NCBI GenBank assembly: GCA_964624765.1
Contig: CAZUZO010000119.1
Span: forward strand, 1-11,163
Source of the DNA: JAGTVB01 sp964624765
GTDB taxonomy: Bacteria > Pseudomonadota > Gammaproteobacteria > HK1
DNA: 11,163 nucleotides
Direction: 5' to 3'
Shown here: in pieces, positions 1 through 6,577 of the stretch
How the letters are laid out: each line of letters begins with the position of its first letter
How positions within the stretch are numbered: position 1 is the stretch's first letter
Notes under the pieces: model-generated
The model's database searches: none
What the model was told of the DNA's origin: nothing
Seen by the model: the letters and a program-made list of their open reading frames with translations, nothing else
Position numbers and translations under genes: made by a program

Positions 1-12
1 TCCTTTCGCCCT

Positions 13-780
13 TCAGCTTCTCAGTCTCTGCGCCGGATCCTGCCGATAAAACAACGCTAATTGCCGGTAGACAGCTGGATATTCTGCCTGTAACAGTCGT
101 GGGCGTTCGAAAAAATACTCGCTGAAGACGGCGAAACATTCGCCAGGTGAATCGGTCGCATAAGGGTCGATCCGGGTTGTTTCTCCAGCCTGCACCGTCC
201 GAGTCATGTCCATGAATGCCTGTTCGAAGGCGCGACTCCAGTGCGCCGACGACATGCCGCGGTGTAGTGGCGGATAACCATTCGCATCGCCATTCAACAT
301 GTCCAGCTTATGGGAGACTTCATGAATGACCACGTTATAGCCATCGCAATGCCCTGAAGCCTGGACAGCCGACAACGACAGGATGACTGGTCCGTGTGAC
401 CAGGATTCCCCGCTACGAGGAGCGTGCCATTGGTGCACCACACCGGCTTCGTCGACTTCTTCGAGGGTGGGCACGAATTCATCGGGATAGATCACGACCG
501 CCGACCATCCCCGATACCAGTTCAGGCCGAGCTCCAAGATCGGCAGACAGGCTTGCAGGGCGATGGTATAGCGATCCCGGTTATCCAGCATGAGGTTGCC
601 GACCGGCTCCAGGGTCTTGCGGCGCAGAAACCGGTCAGCCAAGTCAAGCAGCCGATCCAGATCCCCAGGGACCAATCCAACCAGCAGCGGTAACCCCGCG
701 GCGATCTCCCGACCCTCAGCCGATTCATATGGGGGGCTACCGAACGCTCGCCACAAATGGAGTTTTCTCAGTAGTCTCAC
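13..780 (-). CDS. mtfA: MtfA-family zinc metallopeptidase (Mlc/DgsA-inactivating peptidase)
   Basis: The 255-residue product resembles E. coli MtfA (about 265 residues) along its whole length. The zinc-peptidase signature HEVSH lies at residues 153-157, followed by KLDMLNGD; the likely third ligand is Glu214 in the PGECFAVFSEYFF segment. The QDPAQRLRS tail also matches the family end. MtfA is a soluble cytoplasmic aminopeptidase-like enzyme that, in E. coli, binds and inactivates the glucose repressor Mlc and so influences PTS gene expression. No mlc or ptsG gene is in the window, so the target here is unknown. The start is a GTG at 778-780 with no clear Shine-Dalgarno; I chose it because the N-terminal LRKLHLWR...ESAEGR region fits the family start. 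It lies 145 bp downstream of the ThiL-like gene on the same strand and may be co-transcribed. All catalytic residues are present, so it should be active. Confidence 0.93.
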   Translation of the reverse strand: MRLLRKLHLWRAFGSPPYESAEGREIAAGLPLLVGLVPGDLDRLLDLADRFLRRKTLEPVGNLMLDNRDRYTIALQACLPILELGLNWYRGWSAVVIYPDEFVPTLEEVDEAGVVHQWHAPRSGESWSHGPVILSLSAVQASGHCDGYNVVIHEVSHKLDMLNGDANGYPPLHRGMSSAHWSRAFEQAFMDMTRTVQAGETTRIDPYATDSPGECFAVFSEYFFERPRLLQAEYPAVYRQLALFYRQDPAQRLRS

Positions 781-925
781 GGTGAAGACGCAAGGCGGTT
801 CGAGGTGGGCGCCCGCGCGGCTAATGATCCAGCATCGACAGGGAGAGGTTCCATGTTTGCGGCCCGAGACAAGCGCTCTCTCATTCGCAGCCTGGCTGAA
901 TACCGGCCGACGGAGCGCACCACCC
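781..925. other. thiL-like/mtfA intergenic spacer
   Basis: A 145 bp gap between two minus-strand genes. I see no convincing coding sequence, strong terminator or promoter. One minus-strand open frame crosses it, but its translation is low-complexity, Arg/Ser-rich and resembles nothing. It also does not restore the missing ThiL C-terminus in any frame. Confidence 0.5.
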
Positions 926-1876
926 CTACCAGAGGCAGTTTACCGCGCCGTCCTCGAACACGCAGCGAAGTCCCGGAGTTTTCTCTACCATGCCTATCCA
1001 GTTGCAATGACCCTTGAGACTGGAAAAAGCGACCTCAAGTTCGGCTTGCTTGTCGGAGGGGATGGTAAAGCAGAGCTCGTAATCGCCACCTCCGTGGAGC
1101 AGGAGATCCTGCCCACCGGCTGCTGGAAGCCACAGAGCCGACTGTGCTGAGAGCGGGAGTTGACTAGCATAGACGGTGGCGCCGAGGGCACTGCTTTCCA
1201 GAAGCTCCCTTAGCCCTGCCGCTAGCCCATCGGGCAGATCGGTGGCGGCCGTAGCCAAGCCGGCCAGACGTCGGCCCTCGGCCACACGGGGTTCAGGCGC
1301 ATCCAGCCGCGCTTGAAACTGGGCCCGTATTTTCGTTGGAGGATGGATACTCCCATTCTCGGCAAGCAATGCCAGAGCGGCTTCCCCCAGCGTTCCTGTG
1401 ACATAGATCAGGTTGCCCACACGGGCGCCGCCACGGTCTAATGCCTGCCCCATGGGCACGAAGCCAGTGGTGGCCACCGTGACGGTGAGTGGTCCACGCA
1501 CGGTATCACCGCCGACCAGTTGCACCTGGTGACGCTCGGCAAGCTGCACGAAGCCGCTACTAAAAGGCGCGAGCCAAGCCTCATCCGCCTCCGGCAAAAC
1601 CAATGAAAGAGTCGCCCAAGCGGGCGTGGCACCGGTTGCGGCGAGTCGACTCAAAGCGATCGCCAATACCCGATGACCCACAGACCGGGGATGAGTGCCG
1701 GGCTGAAAATGCACACCCTCCACTAGGGTTGTGATGGCGCTGACCACGTCGTGGTGCGGCAAGACTTGCAGCAAGGCAGCATCATCGCCGATACCCGCCA
1801 GGACGTCTTCGCGGCGCATCGTGGCAGAGGCAAAATAGCGTTCGATGAGCTCGAATTCAGATAAGCTTAAGTTCAT
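926..1876 (-). CDS. thiL: Thiamine-monophosphate kinase-like protein (ThiL family, divergent active site)
   Basis: The 316-residue product aligns with ThiL, the ATP-dependent kinase that converts thiamine monophosphate to thiamine pyrophosphate in the cytoplasm. Visible family blocks are FELIERYF (8-15), GIGDDAALL (28-36), TLVEGVHF (50-57), LSRLAATGATPAW (75-87), GGDTVRGPL (122-130), GFVPMG (138-143), YVTGTLGEAA (158-167), TDLPDGLAAGL (212-222) and GGGDYELCFT (262-271). Several residues that are acidic in active ThiL are changed: Asp of STDTLVEG is Thr49, Asp of NLSDLAAMGA is Arg77, the second Asp of DGLxxDL is Gly221, and Glu of GGEDYEL is Gly264. The protein also ends without the usual GYDHF-like tail. 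The start is the ATG at 1874-1876, where family similarity begins, with a GGGA just upstream. The frame stays open further upstream to 2230, but that part lies in repeat DNA. The usual neighbours nusB and pgpA are absent. Family membership is firm; kinase activity is doubtful. Confidence 0.85.
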   Translation of the reverse strand: MNLSLSEFELIERYFASATMRREDVLAGIGDDAALLQVLPHHDVVSAITTLVEGVHFQPGTHPRSVGHRVLAIALSRLAATGATPAWATLSLVLPEADEAWLAPFSSGFVQLAERHQVQLVGGDTVRGPLTVTVATTGFVPMGQALDRGGARVGNLIYVTGTLGEAALALLAENGSIHPPTKIRAQFQARLDAPEPRVAEGRRLAGLATAATDLPDGLAAGLRELLESSALGATVYASQLPLSAQSALWLPAAGGQDLLLHGGGDYELCFTIPSDKQAELEVAFSSLKGHCNWIGMVEKTPGLRCVFEDGAVNCLW

Positions 1877-1950
1877 TTTCCCAAGCTTTGCGGACCGGGC
1901 CGTTCCGGTAAGGTCGTGGACGCACCTCGCATCGGTGCCCAGGGCGGCGT

Positions 1951-2148
1951 TGGTCATCGTTTCGGCAGTTGGATGACCTTTGCCCTTGGGGCAGCCGACC
2001 CTTTGGTGCAAGGAACGCCGTGAAGACGTCCCTGTCGGCTTGGGTCCGGCATCCTTGCCGCACACACCCTTGCACCAAGGGCTTCGGCTGCCGAAGGCTT
2101 GGGCGCCGATGGTGTGTCCGAACAGCAACCCTGACGAAACGATGACCA
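1951..2148. repeat. 198 bp foldback (MITE-like) palindromic element
   Basis: The ends are inverted repeats: TGGTCATCGTTTCGGCAG at 1951-1968 and its complement at 2131-2148, 18 bp with one mismatch. Inside is a second, longer inverted pair at 1992-2013 and 2068-2090 (core CTTTGGTGCAAGG), separated by 54 bp. The whole unit could fold into a long stem on DNA or RNA. No flanking target duplication is evident and it encodes no transposase. Similar CCTTGCACCAAGGG-type palindromes are, from memory, common intergenic repeats in Gammaproteobacteria. It sits 74 bp upstream of the thiL-like start and may shape that leader or promoter. Confidence 0.7.
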
Positions 2149-2363
2149 TGGCCTGCAGGGGCCAAGATCCGGACCGAACGTGCTGGAGCAAGATAGAAAC
2201 ACCTGTGCCGGGCGCGGGGGGTCGTCGCACGTTCTCACCGGCGCATAAGATTGCTGAAATGGTGTTTGCTCGCTATCGTAGCACTCCGGTACTTGCGGGC
2301 ATGAATCGAGGTTATTTGACCCAACGCTTTTTCGTTCGTTACCCAGTGAGAGGATGTTTTAAA

Positions 2364-2498
2364 CCTGCTGCGCTTGCCATACCTGCGTTGCGTGCTGGCT
2401 CGAAATCCTCGTGTACTCCCCTGTACACTGCGGATGGCTCGCCTCTTTGGGGCCAGCCTGTGGCGGTGCAAGATCGTTCGGAACGATTTTGTCTCGCC
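2364..2498 (-). repeat. Dispersed intergenic repeat, copy A (inverted relative to B and C)
   Basis: Read on the minus strand, this segment matches copy B (6578-6715 plus 6860-6872). It has a near-palindromic 21-mer at 2470-2490 (arms AAGATCGTTC and GAACGATTTT around one base), a GGCCCCAAAGAGGCGAGCC block, the core GCAGTGTAC...GAGTACAC at 2411-2431, and the tail GCAAGCGCAGCAGG at 2364-2377. B and C lie about 4 kb away in opposite orientation. No open frame in it looks like a protein. Its non-coding character is inferred from conservation of nucleotides rather than of reading frame, and from the palindrome. Confidence 0.75.
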
Positions 2499-2638
2499 AC
2501 TGTACGCCTTGCTGTGCCTGCGCCCACCGGGGACTCCAGAACACCCTCCCAAACGCTCGTCGGCGGCGTGCAGCTCGACCACGATAGTTTACACCATCGT
2601 CACAGGTTCTTGATCGGCTAACCGGCGCGACGGCCACA

Positions 2639-2655
2639 GTCATCGTTTCGTCAGG
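2639..2655. repeat. Third copy of the foldback element's end motif
   Basis: These 17 bp are the exact reverse complement of 2130-2146, the right end of the foldback element. The similarity extends into the flanks (CAGC on one side and TGGCC on the other), so this is more than chance. The pair bounds a 526 bp stretch that includes dispersed repeat copy A. A related 11 bp core, ATCGTTTCGTC, recurs at 2756-2766 just before the transporter's ribosome binding site. Confidence 0.6.
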
Positions 2656-2709
2656 TGGGCTGTTCAGCGAGGGTGCGAAGCCGCGAGCCCAGCAGGTCGC
2701 TAGATGAGA

Positions 2710-2751
2710 AGCGAGCACCGCCCAACGCCGCTATCCGGTAGTGCAGCAGGT
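2710..2751 (+). repeat. Partial copy of the MITE right half
   Basis: This segment matches 6800-6841, inside the MITE-like element, at 39 of 42 positions; the first 26 bases (AGCGAGCACCGCCCAACGCC and the next six) are identical. The MITE terminal repeat itself is not preserved beyond it. The remnant ends only about 17 bp before the transporter's Shine-Dalgarno, so the transporter leader is partly built from mobile-element debris. Confidence 0.7.
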
Positions 2752-2767
2752 CTTTATCGTTTCGTCT

Positions 2768-2776
2768 AAGGAGGGG
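2768..2776 (+). promoter_or_regulatory. Ribosome binding site of the SNF transporter
   Basis: AAGGAGGGG lies 3-11 bases before the ATG at 2780. It decides the start: an in-frame alternative start at 2741 lies inside the repeat remnant and has no such site. Confidence 0.85.
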
Positions 2777-2779
2777 CCC

Positions 2780-4177
2780 ATGGCATTGAGGACAAACAGT
2801 ACCACCACCGCGTCTTTTCCCCATGAGTATTGGTCATCTCGCCTCGTTTTCGTGCTGGCTGCCACGGGCTCAGCGGTAGGTTTGGGCAATATCTGGAAGT
2901 TTCCTTACATTGCCGGAGAGAACGGTGGTGGCGCATTCGTATTGGTTTATCTGTTATGTGTGCTCATCATCGGTCTTCCGATCATGATGGCCGAGGTGCT
3001 CATCGGGCGCCGGGGAGGGCAAAGTCCGATCCGCAGTTATGTCATTCTGGCAGAGCGCGAGCAGCGCTCCCGAGGGTGGCAGGTGGCGGGCTGGTCGGCG
3101 GTCCTTGCGAGCCTGCTGATCCTTTCGTTCTATAGCGTTATCGGTGGCTGGGCGATCGCCTATGTACCGTATACCGCACGGGGGGTTTTCGACGGAGCTC
3201 AGGCAGACGCGGTCGGTCAGCATTTCACGCAGTTCCTTGGCCGCCCCGGTGAACTGCTTGTCTGGCACACGGTTTTTGTGGTGCTGACCGTCGCCGTTGT
3301 GGCCCGTGGCGTCAAAGTCGGCTTGGAGCGTGCGGTAACCGTGCTCATGCCAGCGCTGTTTGTCCTTCTGTTGCTGCTGGTGGGTTACTCCATGGTTTTC
3401 ACCGACCAATTCGGACGAGCGGTGGGGTTCCTGTTTCAGCCGGATTTCAGCAAACTGAGCGCCGACGCGGTGCTGGCGGCATTGGGTCAGGCATTTTTTA
3501 GTCTGAGTCTCGGGGCCGGCATCCTCATTGCCTACGGATCTTACCTGCCAAAGGATATTTCCATTGCGCGTACCGCGACGACCGTCTGTCTTGCCGACAC
3601 GGCCGTGGCATTGCTGGCGGGGCTCGCCATCTTCCCGGAGGTTTTTGCCAGCGGCTTGGAGCCTGGTGCGGGACCTGGTTTGATTTTCCAAACGTTGCCG
3701 ATCGCTTTTGGCCGTATGCCCGGTGGGGTGATAGTCGGCACCCTGTTCTTTGTCTTGTTGGTCGTTGCCGCTTGGACCTCGTCCATCTCGCTCTTGGAAC
3801 CTGCAGTGGAATGGGTGCTTGAGCACCGCGGGATTGAACGCAAAGTGTCCGCATGGGCAGTGGGCGCCGTGGCGTGGCTGCTGGGAATAGCGTCGGTCTT
3901 GTCATTTAACTGGTGGTCTGACGTGCTGCTGTTCGGCAAGTCGGTGTTCGAGGCGCTGGATTACTTGGCCAGCAATATCATGCTGCCGGTAAACGGTCTG
4001 CTTTCGGCCCTATTTGCCGGTTGGATCATGGCCAAGACCTCGACCCAAGAGGAGCTTGCTATAGGTTCCAGTAGCGGTTATTCGCGGTGGCGGTTTGTGG
4101 TGCGCTATGTCGCCCCGGTGGCCGTCGCGACGGTGTTGCTGTCCAGTTCTGGCGCGCTAGCCTTACTGCGCCAGTGA
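2780..4177 (+). CDS. Sodium-dependent transporter, neurotransmitter:sodium symporter (SNF) family
   Basis: The 465-residue product is an inner-membrane protein with about 11-12 hydrophobic helices, the size of bacterial SNF transporters such as MhsT. The family hallmark is clear in helix 1: GSAVGLGNIWKFPYIAGENGGGAF (residues 30-53), including the unwound region that binds Na+ and substrate, followed by IGLPIMMAEVLIGRRG. Members couple Na+ influx to amino-acid uptake; the exact substrate cannot be read here. The start is the ATG after a strong AAGGAGGGG. It is the first gene of a plus-strand cluster: the ybdK-like ligase starts 60 bp downstream, so the imported amino acid could be a ligase substrate, which is inference. 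The promoter region is made of repeat sequence. No damage is visible. Confidence 0.93.
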   Translation: MALRTNSTTTASFPHEYWSSRLVFVLAATGSAVGLGNIWKFPYIAGENGGGAFVLVYLLCVLIIGLPIMMAEVLIGRRGGQSPIRSYVILAEREQRSRGWQVAGWSAVLASLLILSFYSVIGGWAIAYVPYTARGVFDGAQADAVGQHFTQFLGRPGELLVWHTVFVVLTVAVVARGVKVGLERAVTVLMPALFVLLLLLVGYSMVFTDQFGRAVGFLFQPDFSKLSADAVLAALGQAFFSLSLGAGILIAYGSYLPKDISIARTATTVCLADTAVALLAGLAIFPEVFASGLEPGAGPGLIFQTLPIAFGRMPGGVIVGTLFFVLLVVAAWTSSISLLEPAVEWVLEHRGIERKVSAWAVGAVAWLLGIASVLSFNWWSDVLLFGKSVFEALDYLASNIMLPVNGLLSALFAGWIMAKTSTQEELAIGSSSGYSRWRFVVRYVAPVAVATVLLSSSGALALLRQ

Positions 4178-4220
4178 TGGTAGCGGTTGACGAGGCTTGT
4201 ATCCGGCAAGCGATACGCCC

Positions 4221-4228
4221 AGGAGGGA
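4221..4228 (+). promoter_or_regulatory. Ribosome binding site of the ybdK-like gene
   Basis: AGGAGGGA ends 9 bases before the ATG at 4238. It supports that start over an in-frame TTG at 4187, which precedes this site and the family similarity. A TTG at 4235 is directly adjacent to the ATG and cannot be excluded. Confidence 0.85.
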
Positions 4229-4237
4229 GTTGCCTTG

Positions 4238-5371
4238 ATGGTCAAACAGCCAAGCTTCACGGTGGGCATCGAGGAGGAGTACATGCTCGTGGACCGGCAA
4301 ACACGTGACCTGATCGGAGAAGTGCCTCCGGACATGCTGCCCGCCTGTGAGCGACTGCTACAGGGGCAGGTGGCGCCGGAGTTTCTACAATGCCAGATCG
4401 AGGTCGGTACGCGCGTTTCAACCACGCTGGAAGAGGCGCGTCAAGATCTCGCCCACCTTCGAAGAACCGTAGCCGATGTGGCCAACGACCACGGCTTGGC
4501 CGTGATGGCCGCATCGACCCATCCTTTTGCCAGTTCAGGCAGCCAGAAGCGCACCCAGAAGGAGCGTTATGCCATCATCGCCAGGGACATGCAGGAGGTG
4601 GTGCGGCGCCTGGTGATCGGTGGTATGCATGTCCATGTGGGCATCGACGACGACGATCTCCGCGTCGACCTCATGGATCAGGTGAGCTATATTCTGCCCC
4701 ATTTGCTGGCCCTCAGCACCTCGTCCCCCTTCTGGGAAGGCCATGATACGGGATTGAAATCCTACCGCATCGCTGTGTGGAACGAGATGCCACGCACCGG
4801 GCTGCCCGAGCATTTCGATAGTATTGGGGAGTTCCAACGGCATGTGGCCTTGTTGGTCAACGCTGGGGTCATTGAGGACGGTACCAAGCTGTGGTGGGAT
4901 GTTCGCCCGAGCGCACGTTTCCCAACACTGGAGATGCGTATCTGCGATGTGTGCACTCGGCTCGATGACGCCATCGCCATCGCGGCGCTTTATGTGTGCT
5001 GGCTGAGGATGCTGTATCGGTTGCGGCTGGAGAACCAACGTTGGCGGCGCTATGCGCCGTTGCTGATCAATGAAAATCGCTGGTTGGCGCAACGTTACGG
5101 CTATGAGAGGGGACTGATCGATTTCGGCCGCGGATGCATCATTCCTTACCGGCAGCTGCTTGAAGAGATGCTTGCGCTCATACGCCAGGATGCCGAGTAC
5201 TTCGGATATGTGCCGCTGGTGGAACATGCGCGCCTGATACTCGAGCGCGGCACCAGCGCCCACTGGCAGACGGAGACCTATGACCAAGCAAGGCGTGCGG
5301 GAGCCACCCATGAGGAGGCTTTGGAGGCGGTGGTGGACATGCTCATCGAAGAGACGATGCACGGGTTGTAG
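4238..5371 (+). CDS. ybdK: Carboxylate-amine ligase, YbdK family (glutamate-cysteine ligase type 2)
   Basis: The product has 377 residues from the ATG at 4238 (E. coli YbdK is about 372). Family features are GIEEEYMLVD at 10-19, QIEVGT at 53-58, the HVHVGID strand at 131-137, LSTSSPFW at 159-166, RPSARFPTLEMRICD at 223-237 and the later ENRWLAQRYG. The GCS2 family uses ATP to join a carboxylate to an amine. E. coli YbdK has only weak gamma-glutamylcysteine synthetase activity and its physiological substrate is uncertain, so a role in glutathione synthesis should not be assumed. The protein should be cytoplasmic. It lies 60 bp after the SNF transporter and 3 bp before the CPBP protease on the same strand, so the three are probably one operon. 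The conserved acidic and histidine residues of the ATP/Mg site appear intact. Confidence 0.92.
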   Translation: MVKQPSFTVGIEEEYMLVDRQTRDLIGEVPPDMLPACERLLQGQVAPEFLQCQIEVGTRVSTTLEEARQDLAHLRRTVADVANDHGLAVMAASTHPFASSGSQKRTQKERYAIIARDMQEVVRRLVIGGMHVHVGIDDDDLRVDLMDQVSYILPHLLALSTSSPFWEGHDTGLKSYRIAVWNEMPRTGLPEHFDSIGEFQRHVALLVNAGVIEDGTKLWWDVRPSARFPTLEMRICDVCTRLDDAIAIAALYVCWLRMLYRLRLENQRWRRYAPLLINENRWLAQRYGYERGLIDFGRGCIIPYRQLLEEMLALIRQDAEYFGYVPLVEHARLILERGTSAHWQTETYDQARRAGATHEEALEAVVDMLIEETMHGL

Positions 5372-5374
5372 CGG

Positions 5375-6280
5375 ATGAAGGCCGTGTGGCCACTGCTCGG
5401 TTACGTAGCTCTGGTTTTTTTCTGCGGGGCTATCCTGGCTTATCCCATTTACCAGCTGCTCGACCCTTGGTGGGATGGTGCCGCACCCTTTCACAAAGTG
5501 GTGCATCGCACGCTCAAGCTTTCGGCGCTAGTCGCCCTGTTGCCCCTTATGTACTGGCTGGGGCTGGTTTCCCGCCAGCATTGGGGCTACGGAACTAACG
5601 CTGGCTCCTTCGCGACAGGCTTGGGGATCGGTTTCTTGGTCGGCATCGCAAGCCTCGGTTTACCAGTGGTGCTCCTGTGCCTGCTTGAGGTTCGTGTACT
5701 GACGTTGCTCTCGGAGATGACGCTGCCGATACTGGCAGCGATCTTGGCCAAGGCGGTGGTAGTCGGATTGGTGGTCGGTTTCGTTGAAGAAACTTGGTTT
5801 CGCGGTGCGCTGTTTAGCGTGGTGAGCGTGCTGTCAAGAACGGCTTACCCGCTGTCGGCGATCTGGATAACGGCGGTTATGTTCGGCCTGGTGCATTTCA
5901 TACGCACCGATTACACCGTCGAACCGCTCGAGGCTACCTGGGTCGACGGTTTCGTCGTGCTTGCCCATTCGTTTCATCTGTTTGCCAGCAGCGCTTTTGT
6001 CGATTCGTTTCTGGCCCTTGTGGCAGCCGGTTTCCTGCTCGGTTTGGTGCGCCAGCGCTGGGGCCACATCGCACATTGTGTGGGTATTCATGCTGGCTGG
6101 GTGGTGGTCATCAAGAGCACGCAAAAAATGACCGAGGTCAATCACGACTCGGCGTTCGCTTTTCTTGTGGGCAATTATGACGGTGTGATCGGGTATCTGA
6201 TGTTCCTGGTGTTTGGTTTGTTGGGCGTTGGCTATTACGCCCGGATCAGGAGCCGGAAAACTTGCAGAGCTGACGGATAA
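5375..6280 (+). CDS. CPBP-family intramembrane metalloprotease
   Basis: The 301-residue hydrophobic protein has about eight predicted membrane segments. It carries the three CPBP (Abi/Rce1-like) motifs: EETWFR at residues 138-143 (EExxxR), FGLVH at 170-174 (FxxxH) and a histidine near the third motif in HCVGIHAGW (His234 or His239). Family members are membrane-embedded glutamate-dependent proteases; some process prenylated or bacteriocin peptides or anti-sigma factors, but the substrate here is unknown. The ATG follows the ybdK stop by 3 bp, indicating translational coupling; no strong separate Shine-Dalgarno is visible. A long loop between motif 2 and motif 3 (about 175-230, including EPLEATWVDGF) is larger than in many members, and the N-terminus has an extra membrane segment. 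The gene is followed by 745 bp of repeats without a clear terminator. Confidence 0.88.
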   Translation: MKAVWPLLGYVALVFFCGAILAYPIYQLLDPWWDGAAPFHKVVHRTLKLSALVALLPLMYWLGLVSRQHWGYGTNAGSFATGLGIGFLVGIASLGLPVVLLCLLEVRVLTLLSEMTLPILAAILAKAVVVGLVVGFVEETWFRGALFSVVSVLSRTAYPLSAIWITAVMFGLVHFIRTDYTVEPLEATWVDGFVVLAHSFHLFASSAFVDSFLALVAAGFLLGLVRQRWGHIAHCVGIHAGWVVVIKSTQKMTEVNHDSAFAFLVGNYDGVIGYLMFLVFGLLGVGYYARIRSRKTCRADG

Positions 6281-6447
6281 GCGACGACAATCGCTGCATT
6301 ACGCTGCCGCGTCGACGAGTCGGCGGTCATGACGCGGAAACCGGCTTACGCCGATCGATTATAATGGGGCGGGTTGGCGTAGATGCCGTCGGTTCGAGAA
6401 GGGATGCCCGGTGGCTTCGGGTGGGACCTTGGGGTGGTCCGCACCGT

Positions 6448-6470
6448 GCCCTCGGTGCCTCACCGAGGGC
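6448..6470. other. Strong GC-rich hairpin
   Basis: GCCCTCGGTG and CACCGAGGGC form a perfect 10 bp stem around the 3-base loop CCT. No T-run follows closely on either strand (the nearest is TTTT about 9 bases further on), so a classical intrinsic terminator is only possible, not shown. It lies 168 bp after the CPBP gene and might protect or end that transcript. Confidence 0.55.
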
Positions 6471-6577
6471 CATCGCCAGTTTTGGAGTGCGGCCGCCTGG
6501 GAATACCATTTTTTCGGTGCGTGTTTAGAAGCGGTTTTAAAAGATGTCATGAGCGCCGGAGTGGCAAGGCACACGGT

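Larger units (their letters stand above)
1877..2779. other. Repeat-rich divergent intergenic region (903 bp)
   Basis: This gap separates the minus-strand thiL-like gene from the plus-strand transporter, so both promoters should lie here, but I could not pick a convincing -35/-10 pair for either. It holds no credible gene: the open frames on both strands translate to repeat-type sequence rich in Ser, Arg, Cys and Pro. It contains a 198 bp foldback element (1951-2148), another copy of that element's end motif (2639-2655), dispersed repeat copy A (2364-2498) and a MITE-related fragment (2710-2751). The stretches 2149-2363 and 2499-2638 hold nothing I can identify. Confidence 0.75.

Noticed and set aside
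590..1150. 186-codon plus-strand open frame
   Set aside because: It overlaps mtfA and the ThiL-like gene in antisense and has no protein-like motifs.
1877..2000. TPP riboswitch upstream of the ThiL-like gene
   Set aside because: The CTGAGA and ACCTGA-type conserved elements are not found in the right order on the minus strand.
1877..2230. N-terminal extension of the ThiL-like protein by 118 residues
   Set aside because: The frame is open, but this part lies in the foldback repeat, has no ThiL similarity, and family homology begins exactly at the ATG at 1876.
1980..2621. 213-codon plus-strand frame and 115/119-codon minus-strand frames in the intergenic region
   Set aside because: They consist of repeat DNA, and shared peptides such as SSCTPLYTA recur only because the underlying nucleotides repeat.
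2954..3826. 290-codon minus-strand open frame
   Set aside because: It is antisense to the SNF transporter, very polar and low in recognisable sequence; the plus-strand frame has full family motifs.
4535..5506. 323-codon minus-strand open frame
   Set aside because: It is antisense to ybdK and the start of the CPBP gene and carries no family motif; it is a by-product of high GC content.
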